Origin: Flavobacteriales bacterium
GTDB lineage: Bacteria; Bacteroidota; Bacteroidia; UBA10329
Direction: 5' to 3'
DNA: 64,000 nucleotides
Assembly (NCBI GenBank): GCA_021741155.1
Contig: JAIOYP010000016.1
Coordinates: forward strand, 1-64,000
The notes under the pieces are model-generated. The model saw nothing but the letters and a program-made list of their open reading frames with translations. It had not been told where the DNA came from and did no database searches. The translations under genes were made by a program, and so were the position numbers. Shown one piece after another: positions 19,101-27,284 of the stretch. Numbering within the stretch: the first letter of the stretch is position 1; every line of letters starts with the position of its first letter.

Positions 19101-21163
19101 GCTGGGGACAGGCGCATTATTTTCAATACAAGGAAGACGACCATCTCAACATCATTTACAATCGTCCCGAACGTGATTGGGATTTCTATCAGACGGTAAA
19201 ACAGTTTAAACTCAACAATTTCGGAAATCCGACCACATTGGCGCAAGCGGAAGACTTCAATTATTTTGTTGACAACGGAAGGGAGGAATATATCGCTTGT
19301 CCTGGCCCTTCGGTGCAATCCTCACAATTTGCGGTGATTGTTTTGGACGCATGCTCCTTGGAGCCTTGGCGTACTCCAGGTATTGATCAGGTGACCGGGC
19401 AGTCTTTGCCCGGCAATGGCAACCATGGGCAGTTAACCAACTGTAATCCTAACCGACCAAGAGGCTGGTACACGTTTAGGGTAAACGGAGATTTGCCGGC
19501 CTTTGAAAATTTCGTCAATAATGTAATTCCAGATAGTTCCTACATCGGTATTATGAGTTGGTTGAACATTGATTTTGAAAATCTGCCACTACAATACAGA
19601 CAAGTGTTCACAAACCTTGGTGCCACGTCTATTGATACACTATCTGGTGTTCCTTACAACTTCTTTGTAAAAAAGGGAAATCCGAGTACTGCTATAGAGA
19701 CTTTCGGGACAAGCCTTACCGATCACGTTAGTCTTACAACAGTGGTAACTGGTTGCTACAACCAAGGCACCATTACCACCAAATACATTGGACCAACATC
19801 ACAATGGAAATCCTTACACGTGCGAGCTGATGCGCTGGAAAATCCAACACAAGACAGCATTGCTATCAACGTAATTGGGGTGCGTCCGAGTGGGGTAGAA
19901 GAAGTGGTGATGAGCGGAATCAACGGCACCAGTACCGATATTCTCGATCTCTATAATAGCATTGATGCAAGCGTTTATCCGCGCTTGCGTTTGAGTGCTT
20001 TCTGTGCAGATGATAGCTCGGCAAGCACACCGCCACAAATGGATCGTTGGCAGGTGCTTTTTGAAGGTGTGCCAGAAGCCGCGCTTAACCCGCATATTTC
20101 CTATTCGTTTGAGAGCGATACCCTGTATGATGGCGATTTGCTCAAATTCCACGTGGCCATTGAGAACATCAGCGAGTTTGATATGGACAGCCTCCTAGTT
20201 CATTACTGGATTGAAGATGCCGGTGGCAATCGAGCGTACTTGCCTTATCCGCGCCAAGCACCGCTTTTGGCAGGTGCGTTTTTGTACGATACCATTACAA
20301 CCAGTCCGCTGGCATTCCTTGGCGGAAACGTGTTTTGGGTGGAGGTAAACCCGCGCAGACCAGATCAATCTTTTGGCTACGACCAATTGGAGCAATACCA
20401 CTTCAATAACTTGGCGAACGTAAAATTCAGCGTGGCAGGAGATGGCGTCAATCCAATTATGGATGTGACGTTTGATGGCATTCACATCTTGGATGGCGAC
20501 ATCGTTTCGGCCAAGCCCTACATCGTTATTGAGTTGGACGATGAGAGTCAATACAGATTACTCAACGATACGTCCGATTATCAAGTATTCCTCAAAGAGC
20601 CCGAAACCGAAAACCTCAAGAGGGTTTGGTTCAAGAATTTCACCAATATGCAGTTCTATCCGGGAGAAACGCCCGACAATAAGGCGCGAATTGAGTGGGA
20701 TGCCGAATTCCAAATTGATGGCATCTACGAGCTTTGGGTGCAGGGCTACGACCAGTCGAACAATGCAGCCGGAGACCAGTATTACCGCATAAGTTTTGAG
20801 GTGATAAATGAGGCCACCATCTCCAACGTGCTCAATTACCCGAACCCATTCTCAACCGCCACGCATTTCGTATTTACCATCACAGGATCAGAACAACCCG
20901 ATTATTTCAAGATTCAGGTGATGACCATTACTGGAAAAGTTGTTCGCGAAATAACCATGGACGACCTCGGTCAGATGAACATTGGTCGCAACGTTACCCA
21001 ATATGCTTGGGATGGAAAGGATACCTACGGAGACCAGCTCGCCAATGGCGTGTATCTCTACCGCATGGTGGCCAAACTGCAAGGCGATTACATCAAACAC
21101 CGCGATAGCGGAGCCGATAAATGGATCGAAAGCGGCTTTGGTAAGATGATGCTCATCCGTTGA
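16118..21163 (+). CDS. porU2: C25 (gingipain-type) cysteine peptidase, PorU2-like T9SS sortase
   Basis: A 1681-residue exported protein. Residues 1-18 are a signal peptide. The peptidase C25 domain spans about 430-770, with catalytic His636 in NFIGHGSS and Cys667 in MMANSCYAGD, a spacing close to that of gingipains. The phrase GAMAFLSTVGPG follows. Several beta-sandwich regions come next. A C-terminal domain begins NYPNPFSTATHFVF and includes AWDGKDTYGDQLANGVYLYR, which is FlgD/T9SS sorting-domain-like. PorU removes sorting domains and attaches cargo to the surface. This copy is longer than classical PorU, and its pairing with a PorV-like gene supports a parallel or specialised role. The active-site pair is intact. 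Confidence 0.78.
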   Translation: MRKLLLIAFLLQSALTFAQPYGNEWVDASQPHFQFNIHKEGIYRISYQVLDNALAQQGFNLNSIDPRNIQLFARGEQQFIYLGGEADGVFDPNDFIEFYARGNDGVFDDGVYFDNPLNNANPYYSLINDTIRYFLTWNNSTNNARMAWETDVNFSAFTASTYIIRDEIKELHNNYFYGQTFNQTNSTSPIYDGGEGFYGYYFDPGFIDSFWNLSTAYRYSQGPDAEVEISVVGNSYDNKNLHIQGPSINFDAVIDQRNGYRYNFTIPTASLDANTSNFTFTINNPVTPGGYQAIVGYVKVRYPQTPNISNGTAAKFLVGNNPNYPGQNKSRVQLAGYAQSTPRLYDLTNHRILPVGGAPGSYEFLVPDNGSLKECYITSEASISANAITILKPAGPNGSVYFTDFNALDPSTDYFAIGPSSFYNVVQQYASYRNSSGHNAIGIDVEELYNQFGWGINKHPLAIRKFAAWALGKLTAPKHIFLIGKTVRSHSGRTDPALFSQILVPTFGYPPSDNMITSYLGTGTYLEETGIPIGRLAAQTPQQVTEYMQKVQEYEALGNEFWMKRGIHLSGGTAGPQLLQIRAFMDSYKYIFEDTLLGGNIQTFQKTSSQLFQSTQVDSIRNLVNNGVQFINFIGHGSSVGFDVSIDYPSLFNNNNGKYPVMMANSCYAGDIHQPLGVPSSISEQWVLEPQRGAMAFLSTVGPGNLFYLNSYCTNFYHSLSHFEYNNTIGWQIKRAIRENAQPFNYVTRLHNLEYTLHGDPGINITKRPDPDLMVNQQSIWFEPQEITTEMATFEMNIKITNLGAAFTDSFFVQIARQLPTGQIDTTLTIIHPPVYYLDTLTVFVPVNLVDGLGINKLCVSLNDPVNNNVGEVNFSNNFTCVDVNVLSPDLVPIWPYKFAVIPDQGPTLKCSTGNPFAPVKTYRIELDTTDLFNSPLKQFTTITQGGGVVNWTPSLLANMPDSTVYFWRASVDSATYGFYKWRETSFQYIIDKYGWGQAHYFQYKEDDHLNIIYNRPERDWDFYQTVKQFKLNNFGNPTTLAQAEDFNYFVDNGREEYIACPGPSVQSSQFAVIVLDACSLEPWRTPGIDQVTGQSLPGNGNHGQLTNCNPNRPRGWYTFRVNGDLPAFENFVNNVIPDSSYIGIMSWLNIDFENLPLQYRQVFTNLGATSIDTLSGVPYNFFVKKGNPSTAIETFGTSLTDHVSLTTVVTGCYNQGTITTKYIGPTSQWKSLHVRADALENPTQDSIAINVIGVRPSGVEEVVMSGINGTSTDILDLYNSIDASVYPRLRLSAFCADDSSASTPPQMDRWQVLFEGVPEAALNPHISYSFESDTLYDGDLLKFHVAIENISEFDMDSLLVHYWIEDAGGNRAYLPYPRQAPLLAGAFLYDTITTSPLAFLGGNVFWVEVNPRRPDQSFGYDQLEQYHFNNLANVKFSVAGDGVNPIMDVTFDGIHILDGDIVSAKPYIVIELDDESQYRLLNDTSDYQVFLKEPETENLKRVWFKNFTNMQFYPGETPDNKARIEWDAEFQIDGIYELWVQGYDQSNNAAGDQYYRISFEVINEATISNVLNYPNPFSTATHFVFTITGSEQPDYFKIQVMTITGKVVREITMDDLGQMNIGRNVTQYAWDGKDTYGDQLANGVYLYRMVAKLQGDYIKHRDSGADKWIESGFGKMMLIR

Positions 21164-21402
21164 TTCGCTCGCGCGAGCTTATAGCTCGTGTGGAATATGG
21201 ATGACCGTCCACGGTCAGGTAGAAATTACCAATCCTCAGTGTCTTTCAACGGTCGGTCTGTTGCCTTCACCAGTTGGTTCGTTGTTGTAAACGAATGGTC
21301 CGTTGCTGTACCGCCAGTATCGATTGCTTTAGTGTCAGCATCAATTGCTTTGGACCAGCCTTCATTTTTCCATTTTTCTTTTTTCCTCTTCTTCTCAAAA
21401 CA
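21164..21402. other. Spacer before lpdA with degenerate repeats, no gene
   Basis: The spacer begins with a perfect 12-nt palindrome GCTCGCGCGAGC (21167-21178). It goes on with near-repeated words, such as ATCGATTGCTTT and ATCAATTGCTTT about 23 nt apart and several GGTC/GTTG words. It is open in the lpdA frame, but the translation has no family resemblance. Confidence 0.5.
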
Positions 21403-21410
21403 TACCTTTG
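21403..21410 (+). promoter_or_regulatory. Bacteroidota -7 promoter box of lpdA
   Basis: TACCTTTG matches TAnnTTTG and continues as TACCTTTGCGCCCG, as at tatC and hpt. It lies 23 nt before the lpdA ATG. No TTG is seen at the usual -33 distance. Confidence 0.6.
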
Positions 21411-21433
21411 CGCCCGTTCAAAAAGAAAGAATA

Positions 21434-22837
21434 ATGGCAAAGTATGATGTAACGATTATCGGTTCGGGCCCAGGAGGCTATGTAGGTGCAATTAGATGTG
21501 CGCAATTGGGCATGAAGGTGGCCATTATCGAAAAGTATCCAACTTTAGGTGGAACCTGTCTCAATGTGGGTTGCATTCCCTCAAAAGCGCTGCTCGATTC
21601 TTCAGAACATTATCACAATGCCGTTCACACATTCAAAGAGCACGGAATTGATATTCCCGCACCAAAAGTGAACATCAAACAAATGATTGCCCGCAAGGGA
21701 GATGTGGTAAAATCTAACGTGGATGGCATCGCTTTTCTGATGAAAAAGAACAAGATTGATGTGTACGAAGGCGTTGGAAGTTTTGAATCCAAGAACAAAA
21801 TCAAGGTTACCAAGGCTGATGGCAGTTCTGAAGTGCTTGATACCGATAAGGTGATTATTGCAACAGGCTCAAAACCATCTTCGCTACCCTTTATTACGAT
21901 TGATAAAAAACGAGTGATTACTTCAACCGAAGCGTTGAATATGACCGAAGTTCCAAAGCACCTAATTGTCGTGGGTGGAGGTGTCATTGGCCTAGAGTTA
22001 GGTTCGGTTTATGCCCGTTTGGGAGCTGAGGTTTCCGTGGTAGAATACATGGATGGCATCATTCCAACCATGGATAAAACCTTGGGTAAGGAATTACTAA
22101 AAGTGTTGAAAAAAGAAGGCGTGAAATTCTACCTAAGCCACAAGGTCAAAGCCGTATCAGCAAAAGGAAAAACGGTAACGCTTAAGGCTGATGATGCCAA
22201 AGGAAATGAGGTTACGCTTGAAGGAGATTATTGCCTTGTTGCCGTAGGTCGTAAAGCTTACACCGATGGTCTTAGTTTAGATAAAGCAGGACTCACTACA
22301 GACGATAGAGGTCGAGTGGAGGTAGATGCACATCTGCAAACAAAAGTGGCAGGCATTTACGCCATTGGCGATGTAATTAAAGGTGCCATGCTCGCGCACA
22401 AAGCGGAGGAAGAAGGCATTTTTGTGGCGGAGGTAATGGCAGGGCAAAAGCCCCATGTCGATTATAATCTCATTCCAGGTGTAGTTTATACATGGCCAGA
22501 AGTAGCCGCTGTCGGACAAACAGAAGAGCAACTGAAAGAAGCAGGAGTGGAGTACAAAGTGGGTTCATTCCCAATGCGTGCTTTGGGTCGTTCGCGCGCT
22601 AGCATGGATTTAGATGGATTGGTTAAAGTGTTGGCAGATAAGAACACGGATGAGATTCTTGGAGTACACATGATTGGTGCTCGTGCTGCGGATATGATTG
22701 CAGAAGCAGTTGTGGCCATGGAGTTCCGAGCTTCGGCAGAGGACGTGTCGCGTATTTCACACGCACATCCAACCTACACCGAAGCCATTAAAGAAGCGTG
22801 TTTGGCCGCTACGGACAACCGTTCGATTCATATGTAA
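21434..22837 (+). CDS. lpdA: Dihydrolipoyl dehydrogenase
   Basis: FAD-dependent E3 subunit (467 residues) that reoxidises lipoyl groups of pyruvate and 2-oxoglutarate dehydrogenase complexes with NAD+. The FAD-binding GSGPGG is at residues 10-15. The redox disulfide GGTCLNVGCIPSK uses Cys42 and Cys47. The NAD-binding GGGVIGLELGSV and the second FAD motif AIGDV are present, and the C-terminal catalytic HAHPTYTEAIKEA closes the protein. The start at 21434 matches the family; the open frame runs 82 codons further upstream through a spacer and the promoter box. No E1 or E2 genes are adjacent. Confidence 0.95.
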   Translation: MAKYDVTIIGSGPGGYVGAIRCAQLGMKVAIIEKYPTLGGTCLNVGCIPSKALLDSSEHYHNAVHTFKEHGIDIPAPKVNIKQMIARKGDVVKSNVDGIAFLMKKNKIDVYEGVGSFESKNKIKVTKADGSSEVLDTDKVIIATGSKPSSLPFITIDKKRVITSTEALNMTEVPKHLIVVGGGVIGLELGSVYARLGAEVSVVEYMDGIIPTMDKTLGKELLKVLKKEGVKFYLSHKVKAVSAKGKTVTLKADDAKGNEVTLEGDYCLVAVGRKAYTDGLSLDKAGLTTDDRGRVEVDAHLQTKVAGIYAIGDVIKGAMLAHKAEEEGIFVAEVMAGQKPHVDYNLIPGVVYTWPEVAAVGQTEEQLKEAGVEYKVGSFPMRALGRSRASMDLDGLVKVLADKNTDEILGVHMIGARAADMIAEAVVAMEFRASAEDVSRISHAHPTYTEAIKEACLAATDNRSIHM

Positions 22838-22867
22838 TCGCAACAATCAAATCAGAAACGTGTTCCA

Positions 22868-23884
22868 ATGTCCATGAAGCCAGAAATAGGAGTTCTCCTC
22901 ATGAATGTCGGAACGCCCGACTCTCCCAGAGTCAGTGACGTTCGAAAATACCTTTCTGAGTTTCTAAACGACCCTCGGGTTATTGATATACCGTGGTTGT
23001 CAAGGAAGATATTGGTCAATGCCATTATTGTTCCGTTTCGTGCACCCAAGTCTGCTAAAATCTATCAGCAAATGTGGACCGATGAAGGTTCGCCCTTGCT
23101 GATTCATTCAGAGAATTTTAAACAAGCTCTTCAAGCCGATTTGGGAGCAAAGTATCAGGTTGAGATTGCGATGCGCTATCAATCTCCTTCGGTTACCGAA
23201 GGTTTGGAGAAGATTCGCAAGAACAACCCCAAGAAGATTATTGTGGTGCCGATGTATCCGCAGTATGCGTCTTCATCTACAGGAACATGTATTGAGGAAG
23301 TGATGCGCATCAGTTCAAAATGGTGGGCTATTCCAGAAATGGTGTTCGTCAACCAGTTCTACGACCTACAAGGATATATTGATGGATTCGTAAAACGTGG
23401 AAAGCAGTTCGATTTAGATTCGTACGACCACATCATATTCAGCTATCACGGACTGCCCGTTCGTCAATTGGATAAAATTTATGATGAAGGGCTGTGCTCA
23501 GATCACGATTGTGAAAATGGCGTTCTCCATGATAATCAGTTTTGCTACAAGGCTACCTGCTATGAATCTACCAAACGTATTGCAGCAGGTCTCGGACTTT
23601 CTGAAGACCGTTACACGGTTTCCTTTCAATCTCGTTTAGATGATAAATGGATTAAGCCGTATTCAGACAAAGTAGTAGCCGAAAAAGGAAAGGAAGGAGC
23701 CAAACGTTTGCTCATCTTCTCACCAGCCTTTGTTGCCGATTGCCTCGAAACCCTCATTGAAATTGGTCACGAGTATGATGAGATATTCAAAGAGAACGGT
23801 GGCGAAAAAGTTGATCTAGTCCCCAGCTTGAATGCTGATGCCGATTGGGTGCTTTCAATGGCCAAACACATTCGCGCCAAATAA
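22868..23884 (+). CDS. hemH: Ferrochelatase
   Basis: Inserts ferrous iron into protoporphyrin IX to make haem (338 residues, the usual length). The N-terminal GVLLMNVGTPDSP, MRYQSPS, the catalytic SYHGLPVRQ (histidine near residue 195) and FQSRLDDKWIKP are all recognisable, as is the glutamate-containing FSPAFVADCLETLIEI. Between the active-site histidine and that region is a four-cysteine stretch spaced C-x4-C-x10-C-x4-C, which could hold a metal or an iron-sulfur cluster. It follows lpdA by 30 nt on the same strand, but no functional link is evident. Confidence 0.95.
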   Translation: MSMKPEIGVLLMNVGTPDSPRVSDVRKYLSEFLNDPRVIDIPWLSRKILVNAIIVPFRAPKSAKIYQQMWTDEGSPLLIHSENFKQALQADLGAKYQVEIAMRYQSPSVTEGLEKIRKNNPKKIIVVPMYPQYASSSTGTCIEEVMRISSKWWAIPEMVFVNQFYDLQGYIDGFVKRGKQFDLDSYDHIIFSYHGLPVRQLDKIYDEGLCSDHDCENGVLHDNQFCYKATCYESTKRIAAGLGLSEDRYTVSFQSRLDDKWIKPYSDKVVAEKGKEGAKRLLIFSPAFVADCLETLIEIGHEYDEIFKENGGEKVDLVPSLNADADWVLSMAKHIRAK

Positions 23885-23995
23885 AAACAACCCTGATTTC
23901 GTTCCGATAGCTCATTAGAAATTATCCTTTGCGATGAACATCTCTGTGTATCTCGCTTACTCATAGTTCCTCTGTGTAATCAAGAAAATCAGTGC

Positions 23996-24028
23996 AAAAA
24001 AAAGGGAGAACCTTAGTCCTCCCTTTCC
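23996..24028 (-). terminator. Rho-independent terminator of the T9SS cargo gene
   Basis: On the minus strand AAAGGGAG (from 24026) pairs with CTCCCTTT (to 24001) across a 10-nt loop and is followed by a run of eight T. It lies about 20 nt beyond the stop at 24049. The adjoining stretch 23930-23985 contains CTGTGTATCTC and CTCTGTGTAAT words related to the MITE core. Confidence 0.75.
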
Positions 24029-24048
24029 AATCTTTTTCAAGCAATATC

Positions 24049-25812
24049 TTAGTGAAGCATTACGCGCTTACTGAAATTTCTTTGTGCATTTGATAGGTTG
24101 ATGATGTAGATTCCACGGGCGAGACCGCCAGCAGGGAGTCTCACCTTATTCATGCCATCTACTCCAACTCCAGAAAAATCAAGTGTTCTTCTGCCACTGG
24201 CATCATAAAGAAAAATGGTGAACTTTTCATTGTCGGCTGCAGTGAACTCAACCACAATGTCGGTTTGATCTACGTCATATGCATTTACAAAATTGAAGTC
24301 GTTACCATCGGTGCCGCAGGTAACTGCAATAATCTCTGAATACTCAGACTTTCCAGTGAAATCCGTGTTTTTTAGACGGTAGTATGATGTTCCACCGTAA
24401 GGAAGATTGTCAATTGCATTGTAAGTGATTGATTGGTTGCTGTTTCCGGCACCTTCAATTACATCAACCACTTCGAAATCTGTACCGTTGTTGCTTCGCT
24501 CAACAGTGAAGAAATCGTTGTTTGTCTCCGTCCAAGTAGTCCATTTCAACTCGATAGAGCCATCACCGCACTCACCTGCAAAACGTACAAGCTCAATTGG
24601 GAGTGGATCACTATTGTCAACAAGTGTCCATACTGGGTATGCATCTTCCAGCCAAGTAGTTGCATCAAGTCCAAGCGTCATGGTTAGTCGGTTATTAGTA
24701 GGGTCGTTTGTAAAAACAGGACCATCACTATACATCCAGTCTCCCCATTTATTCTGATCGTGATTGTATCGTTGAGGCGTTATTTTAGCAGGTGTAATAT
24801 GGTTAGATCCAAGTCTTTCATTAGGGGCGTAATTGAAAGTGTATCGAACTTTAGGCCGTGTTAGTGTCCCATACTCTGGGTCGTCACCTCCAGTTCCTTC
24901 TGCTAAACCATTGCCTCCAATCCCCATATTCTCATCATCAATTATCCAATACCTGTCAACAACCCAAAAATGGCTAGCCTGACTATAGTCGTCAGTTAAG
25001 TGATTTACCGTGAAAGGAAGGTTGTTCCAAACAAGTGGCGCAGTTGTGTAGTCGTTGATGTCTGTACCAGCTGCTCCCCCTAGAAAACCGTTGTATTCAT
25101 TCGTGCCATAAGTGGCAAAAGTTTTGTAAGCGCTTGGGGCAGTACCTGCTGTAACCACATCATAAGTAAATGGAATGGATATAGGGGTAACACCAGCAGT
25201 TCCAAACGGAACAGTGAAAGCATTTGGAGCAGGGCTTATTCCCATTTTCCAGCGTACTACACCATATCCACCAGCCAACCGACCAGTTTCGGAAATAACA
25301 AATCCTGTTGATGCTGGATCGAAAGCGGTGTTGTAAACGCCATTCTCAACAGTAAGTCTGTGTTTGTTCAGTTCTAAACTTTGGCCTGTAAGAGTAATAG
25401 TGCCATGAGTTGTTGCTCCAGTCGCCAAACTAGTTCCCGTAAGACTCTTTCTTCCTGTACCGTTAATAGTAAGGTTGTAAAAGTGTGTCTCTTCAGTTCC
25501 ACCAATAGTTTGAGCACTATTGCCATCAAGCCTAACAGTTCCTGCTGAAGGAGTAGTGCCAAAAACACCGTTACCGTTGGCATCAGAATTAGACCAATTA
25601 CCATCAACATCCATTGTTCCAGCATTGGCAATTTGACCACCTGTCAAATTGGTAAATCCACCATTATCAACAACTAGAAAGGTATTAGCAGTAATGTTAA
25701 TCTTAGCGCCATTATTCACAAGGCCCTGTGCAATTGAGGCCGTTGAGCCACAAAACACAAGTGCAAATCCAATTAGAAAGTGCTTTGCGGGAGAGTAAAA
25801 TCTTGTCATCAT
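24049..25812 (-). CDS. T9SS-secreted surface protein, function unknown
   Basis: A 587-residue exported protein with a signal peptide at residues 1-28 (FLIGFALVFCGSTASIAQG). Residues 30-160 repeat short Asn/Gly/Thr-rich strands (VNNGAKINITANTFLVVDN), suggesting a beta-helix or adhesin-like fold. A middle region carries Tyr/Trp-rich segments. A fibronectin-like region (ELKWTTWTETNNDFFTVERS) precedes a type A T9SS sorting domain (about 505-587: FLYDASGRRTLDFSG, then ARGIYIINLSNAQRNFSKRVM). It is therefore cargo for the type IX system. No enzymatic motif is visible. It has its own terminator and is divergent from pabB. Confidence 0.75.
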   Translation of the reverse strand: MMTRFYSPAKHFLIGFALVFCGSTASIAQGLVNNGAKINITANTFLVVDNGGFTNLTGGQIANAGTMDVDGNWSNSDANGNGVFGTTPSAGTVRLDGNSAQTIGGTEETHFYNLTINGTGRKSLTGTSLATGATTHGTITLTGQSLELNKHRLTVENGVYNTAFDPASTGFVISETGRLAGGYGVVRWKMGISPAPNAFTVPFGTAGVTPISIPFTYDVVTAGTAPSAYKTFATYGTNEYNGFLGGAAGTDINDYTTAPLVWNNLPFTVNHLTDDYSQASHFWVVDRYWIIDDENMGIGGNGLAEGTGGDDPEYGTLTRPKVRYTFNYAPNERLGSNHITPAKITPQRYNHDQNKWGDWMYSDGPVFTNDPTNNRLTMTLGLDATTWLEDAYPVWTLVDNSDPLPIELVRFAGECGDGSIELKWTTWTETNNDFFTVERSNNGTDFEVVDVIEGAGNSNQSITYNAIDNLPYGGTSYYRLKNTDFTGKSEYSEIIAVTCGTDGNDFNFVNAYDVDQTDIVVEFTAADNEKFTIFLYDASGRRTLDFSGVGVDGMNKVRLPAGGLARGIYIINLSNAQRNFSKRVMLH

Positions 25813-25906
25813 TTGTTGAATTCTAGTGTGATATTCAGGTCAATTTTCAGTCAATTCTGAATTTTGAACTATAAAGCTATTCTTTTGCTTTGGATTAGGA
25901 TGTAAA

Positions 25907-25922
25907 AAATGTTGCAACATTT
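25907..25922. promoter_or_regulatory. Perfect 16-nt palindrome between divergent genes
   Basis: AAATGTTGCAACATTT, a perfect inverted repeat in the 200-nt spacer between the T9SS cargo gene (minus) and pabB (plus). The size and position suit a dimeric regulator site for one or both genes. No regulator gene is adjacent. Confidence 0.4.
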
Positions 25923-26012
25923 AACTTTCAACTTGTCCTCTTTGCAGAGATTAGAGATTTTTGAACGAATATTAATGATTACAAGTTCTACCGTTAGTCG
26001 AGAAGTGTTGCT

Positions 26013-27284
26013 ATGAGTTGGAAAGATAGAAGAAGTATTTTGAACTTGACTACTCATCAGATGGAAGAGTGGGTTGGGTCGGCTTCGTGCGTGGTTCAGA
26101 TAAGTGCGCTATCCACTGAGATGGGAATTTTACCCACTCCAACTATTAAGTTTTCGACCGTTGTTGGGATAGGGATTAAAGATGAAATTATTGGAACCAG
26201 AGTAGAAGATTTGAATAAACTTCGGCTATGGTTGTCTGAAAAGAGCGACATGGTTCTAGGTTATTTTTCTTACGATTTGAAGAATCTCCTTGAGAATTTG
26301 GAATCAATAAATTCCGATAGGATGGCGTTTCCGTTGTTTCATTTTTTCGTTCCGAGAATGATCTGTTTTGTTGATGGCGATGAGGCGGAATGCTATTATC
26401 ATGGAGAAATCCCTGATTGTTTTGATTCGCAGGATTCTGCCATATCCAGAAAGATTGGTGACTCTAAACCTCAGCCACAAAAATCAGAATACGTAGAAAA
26501 AGTGAAGGAACTTCAAAAGCATATTCAACTTGGGGATATTTATGAGGTCAACTATTGCATTGAACACGGATTTGAGGAAACCGTGGTTGACCCTTATGGG
26601 TTGTATAAAGAATTGCAGGAAGTTTCTCCTGCTCCATTTTCGTGTTATGTTGCTGATAATGGCAAGTATTTAATGAGTTCCAGTCCAGAAAGGTTTATGA
26701 AGAAATCTGGCAATACATTGGTTTCACAACCAATGAAAGGAACGAACAGGAAAACAGCCGACAACGAAGTTCAGAAGGCCTTATTAAGAAGTGATTTGAA
26801 GGAAGTTGCAGAAAATGTGATGATAACTGACCTTGTGAGAAATGATTTGTCAAAGAGTGCCAAGAACGGTAGCGTGAGAGTGGATGAATTATGTGGAGTT
26901 TATGAATTTGAGCACGTAAACCAGATGATTTCTACCGTTTCTGCAGAATTGAGAGATGATGTTCATCCTTTGGATGCTATTCTCAATGCGTTTCCAATGG
27001 GCTCAATGACAGGAGCCCCTAAGATTAGGGCGATGGAGTTGATTGATGAATACGAAGACTTTTCACGTGGACTGTATTCTGGTGCGGTTGGGTATTTCAC
27101 ACCAGACCTTGATTTTGATTTCAACGTGATAATTCGGAGCATACTATATAATGAAGAAAAGAAGGTTGTGACGTTCCCAACTGGAAGTGCCATCACCATC
27201 AATTCCGATCCTGAAAAGGAATACGATGAATGCATGTTGAAGGCAGAAGCCATGCGAAAAGTGCTATTGAATCATGCAAAGTAA
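26013..27284 (+). CDS. pabB: Aminodeoxychorismate synthase component I (chorismate-binding family)
   Basis: Converts chorismate with ammonia into 4-amino-4-deoxychorismate for folate synthesis (423 residues). The chorismate-binding core spans about residues 160-420: EVNYCIEHGFE, LMSSSPERF, QPMKGTNRK, ITDLVRNDLSK, HVNQMISTVSAEL, the FPMGSMTGAPK signature and SGAVGYF. The lysine in MKGT is the residue that separates PabB from anthranilate synthase. The N-terminal half is divergent and shorter than in the Escherichia coli protein. The gene overlaps tilS by 11 nt. No pabA or pabC is nearby. Confidence 0.88.
   Translation: MSWKDRRSILNLTTHQMEEWVGSASCVVQISALSTEMGILPTPTIKFSTVVGIGIKDEIIGTRVEDLNKLRLWLSEKSDMVLGYFSYDLKNLLENLESINSDRMAFPLFHFFVPRMICFVDGDEAECYYHGEIPDCFDSQDSAISRKIGDSKPQPQKSEYVEKVKELQKHIQLGDIYEVNYCIEHGFEETVVDPYGLYKELQEVSPAPFSCYVADNGKYLMSSSPERFMKKSGNTLVSQPMKGTNRKTADNEVQKALLRSDLKEVAENVMITDLVRNDLSKSAKNGSVRVDELCGVYEFEHVNQMISTVSAELRDDVHPLDAILNAFPMGSMTGAPKIRAMELIDEYEDFSRGLYSGAVGYFTPDLDFDFNVIIRSILYNEEKKVVTFPTGSAITINSDPEKEYDECMLKAEAMRKVLLNHAK

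Noticed and set aside
21188-21433. N-terminal extension of lpdA by 82 codons
   Set aside because: The family starts at 21434 (AKYDVTIIG), and the extension covers a spacer and the promoter box.
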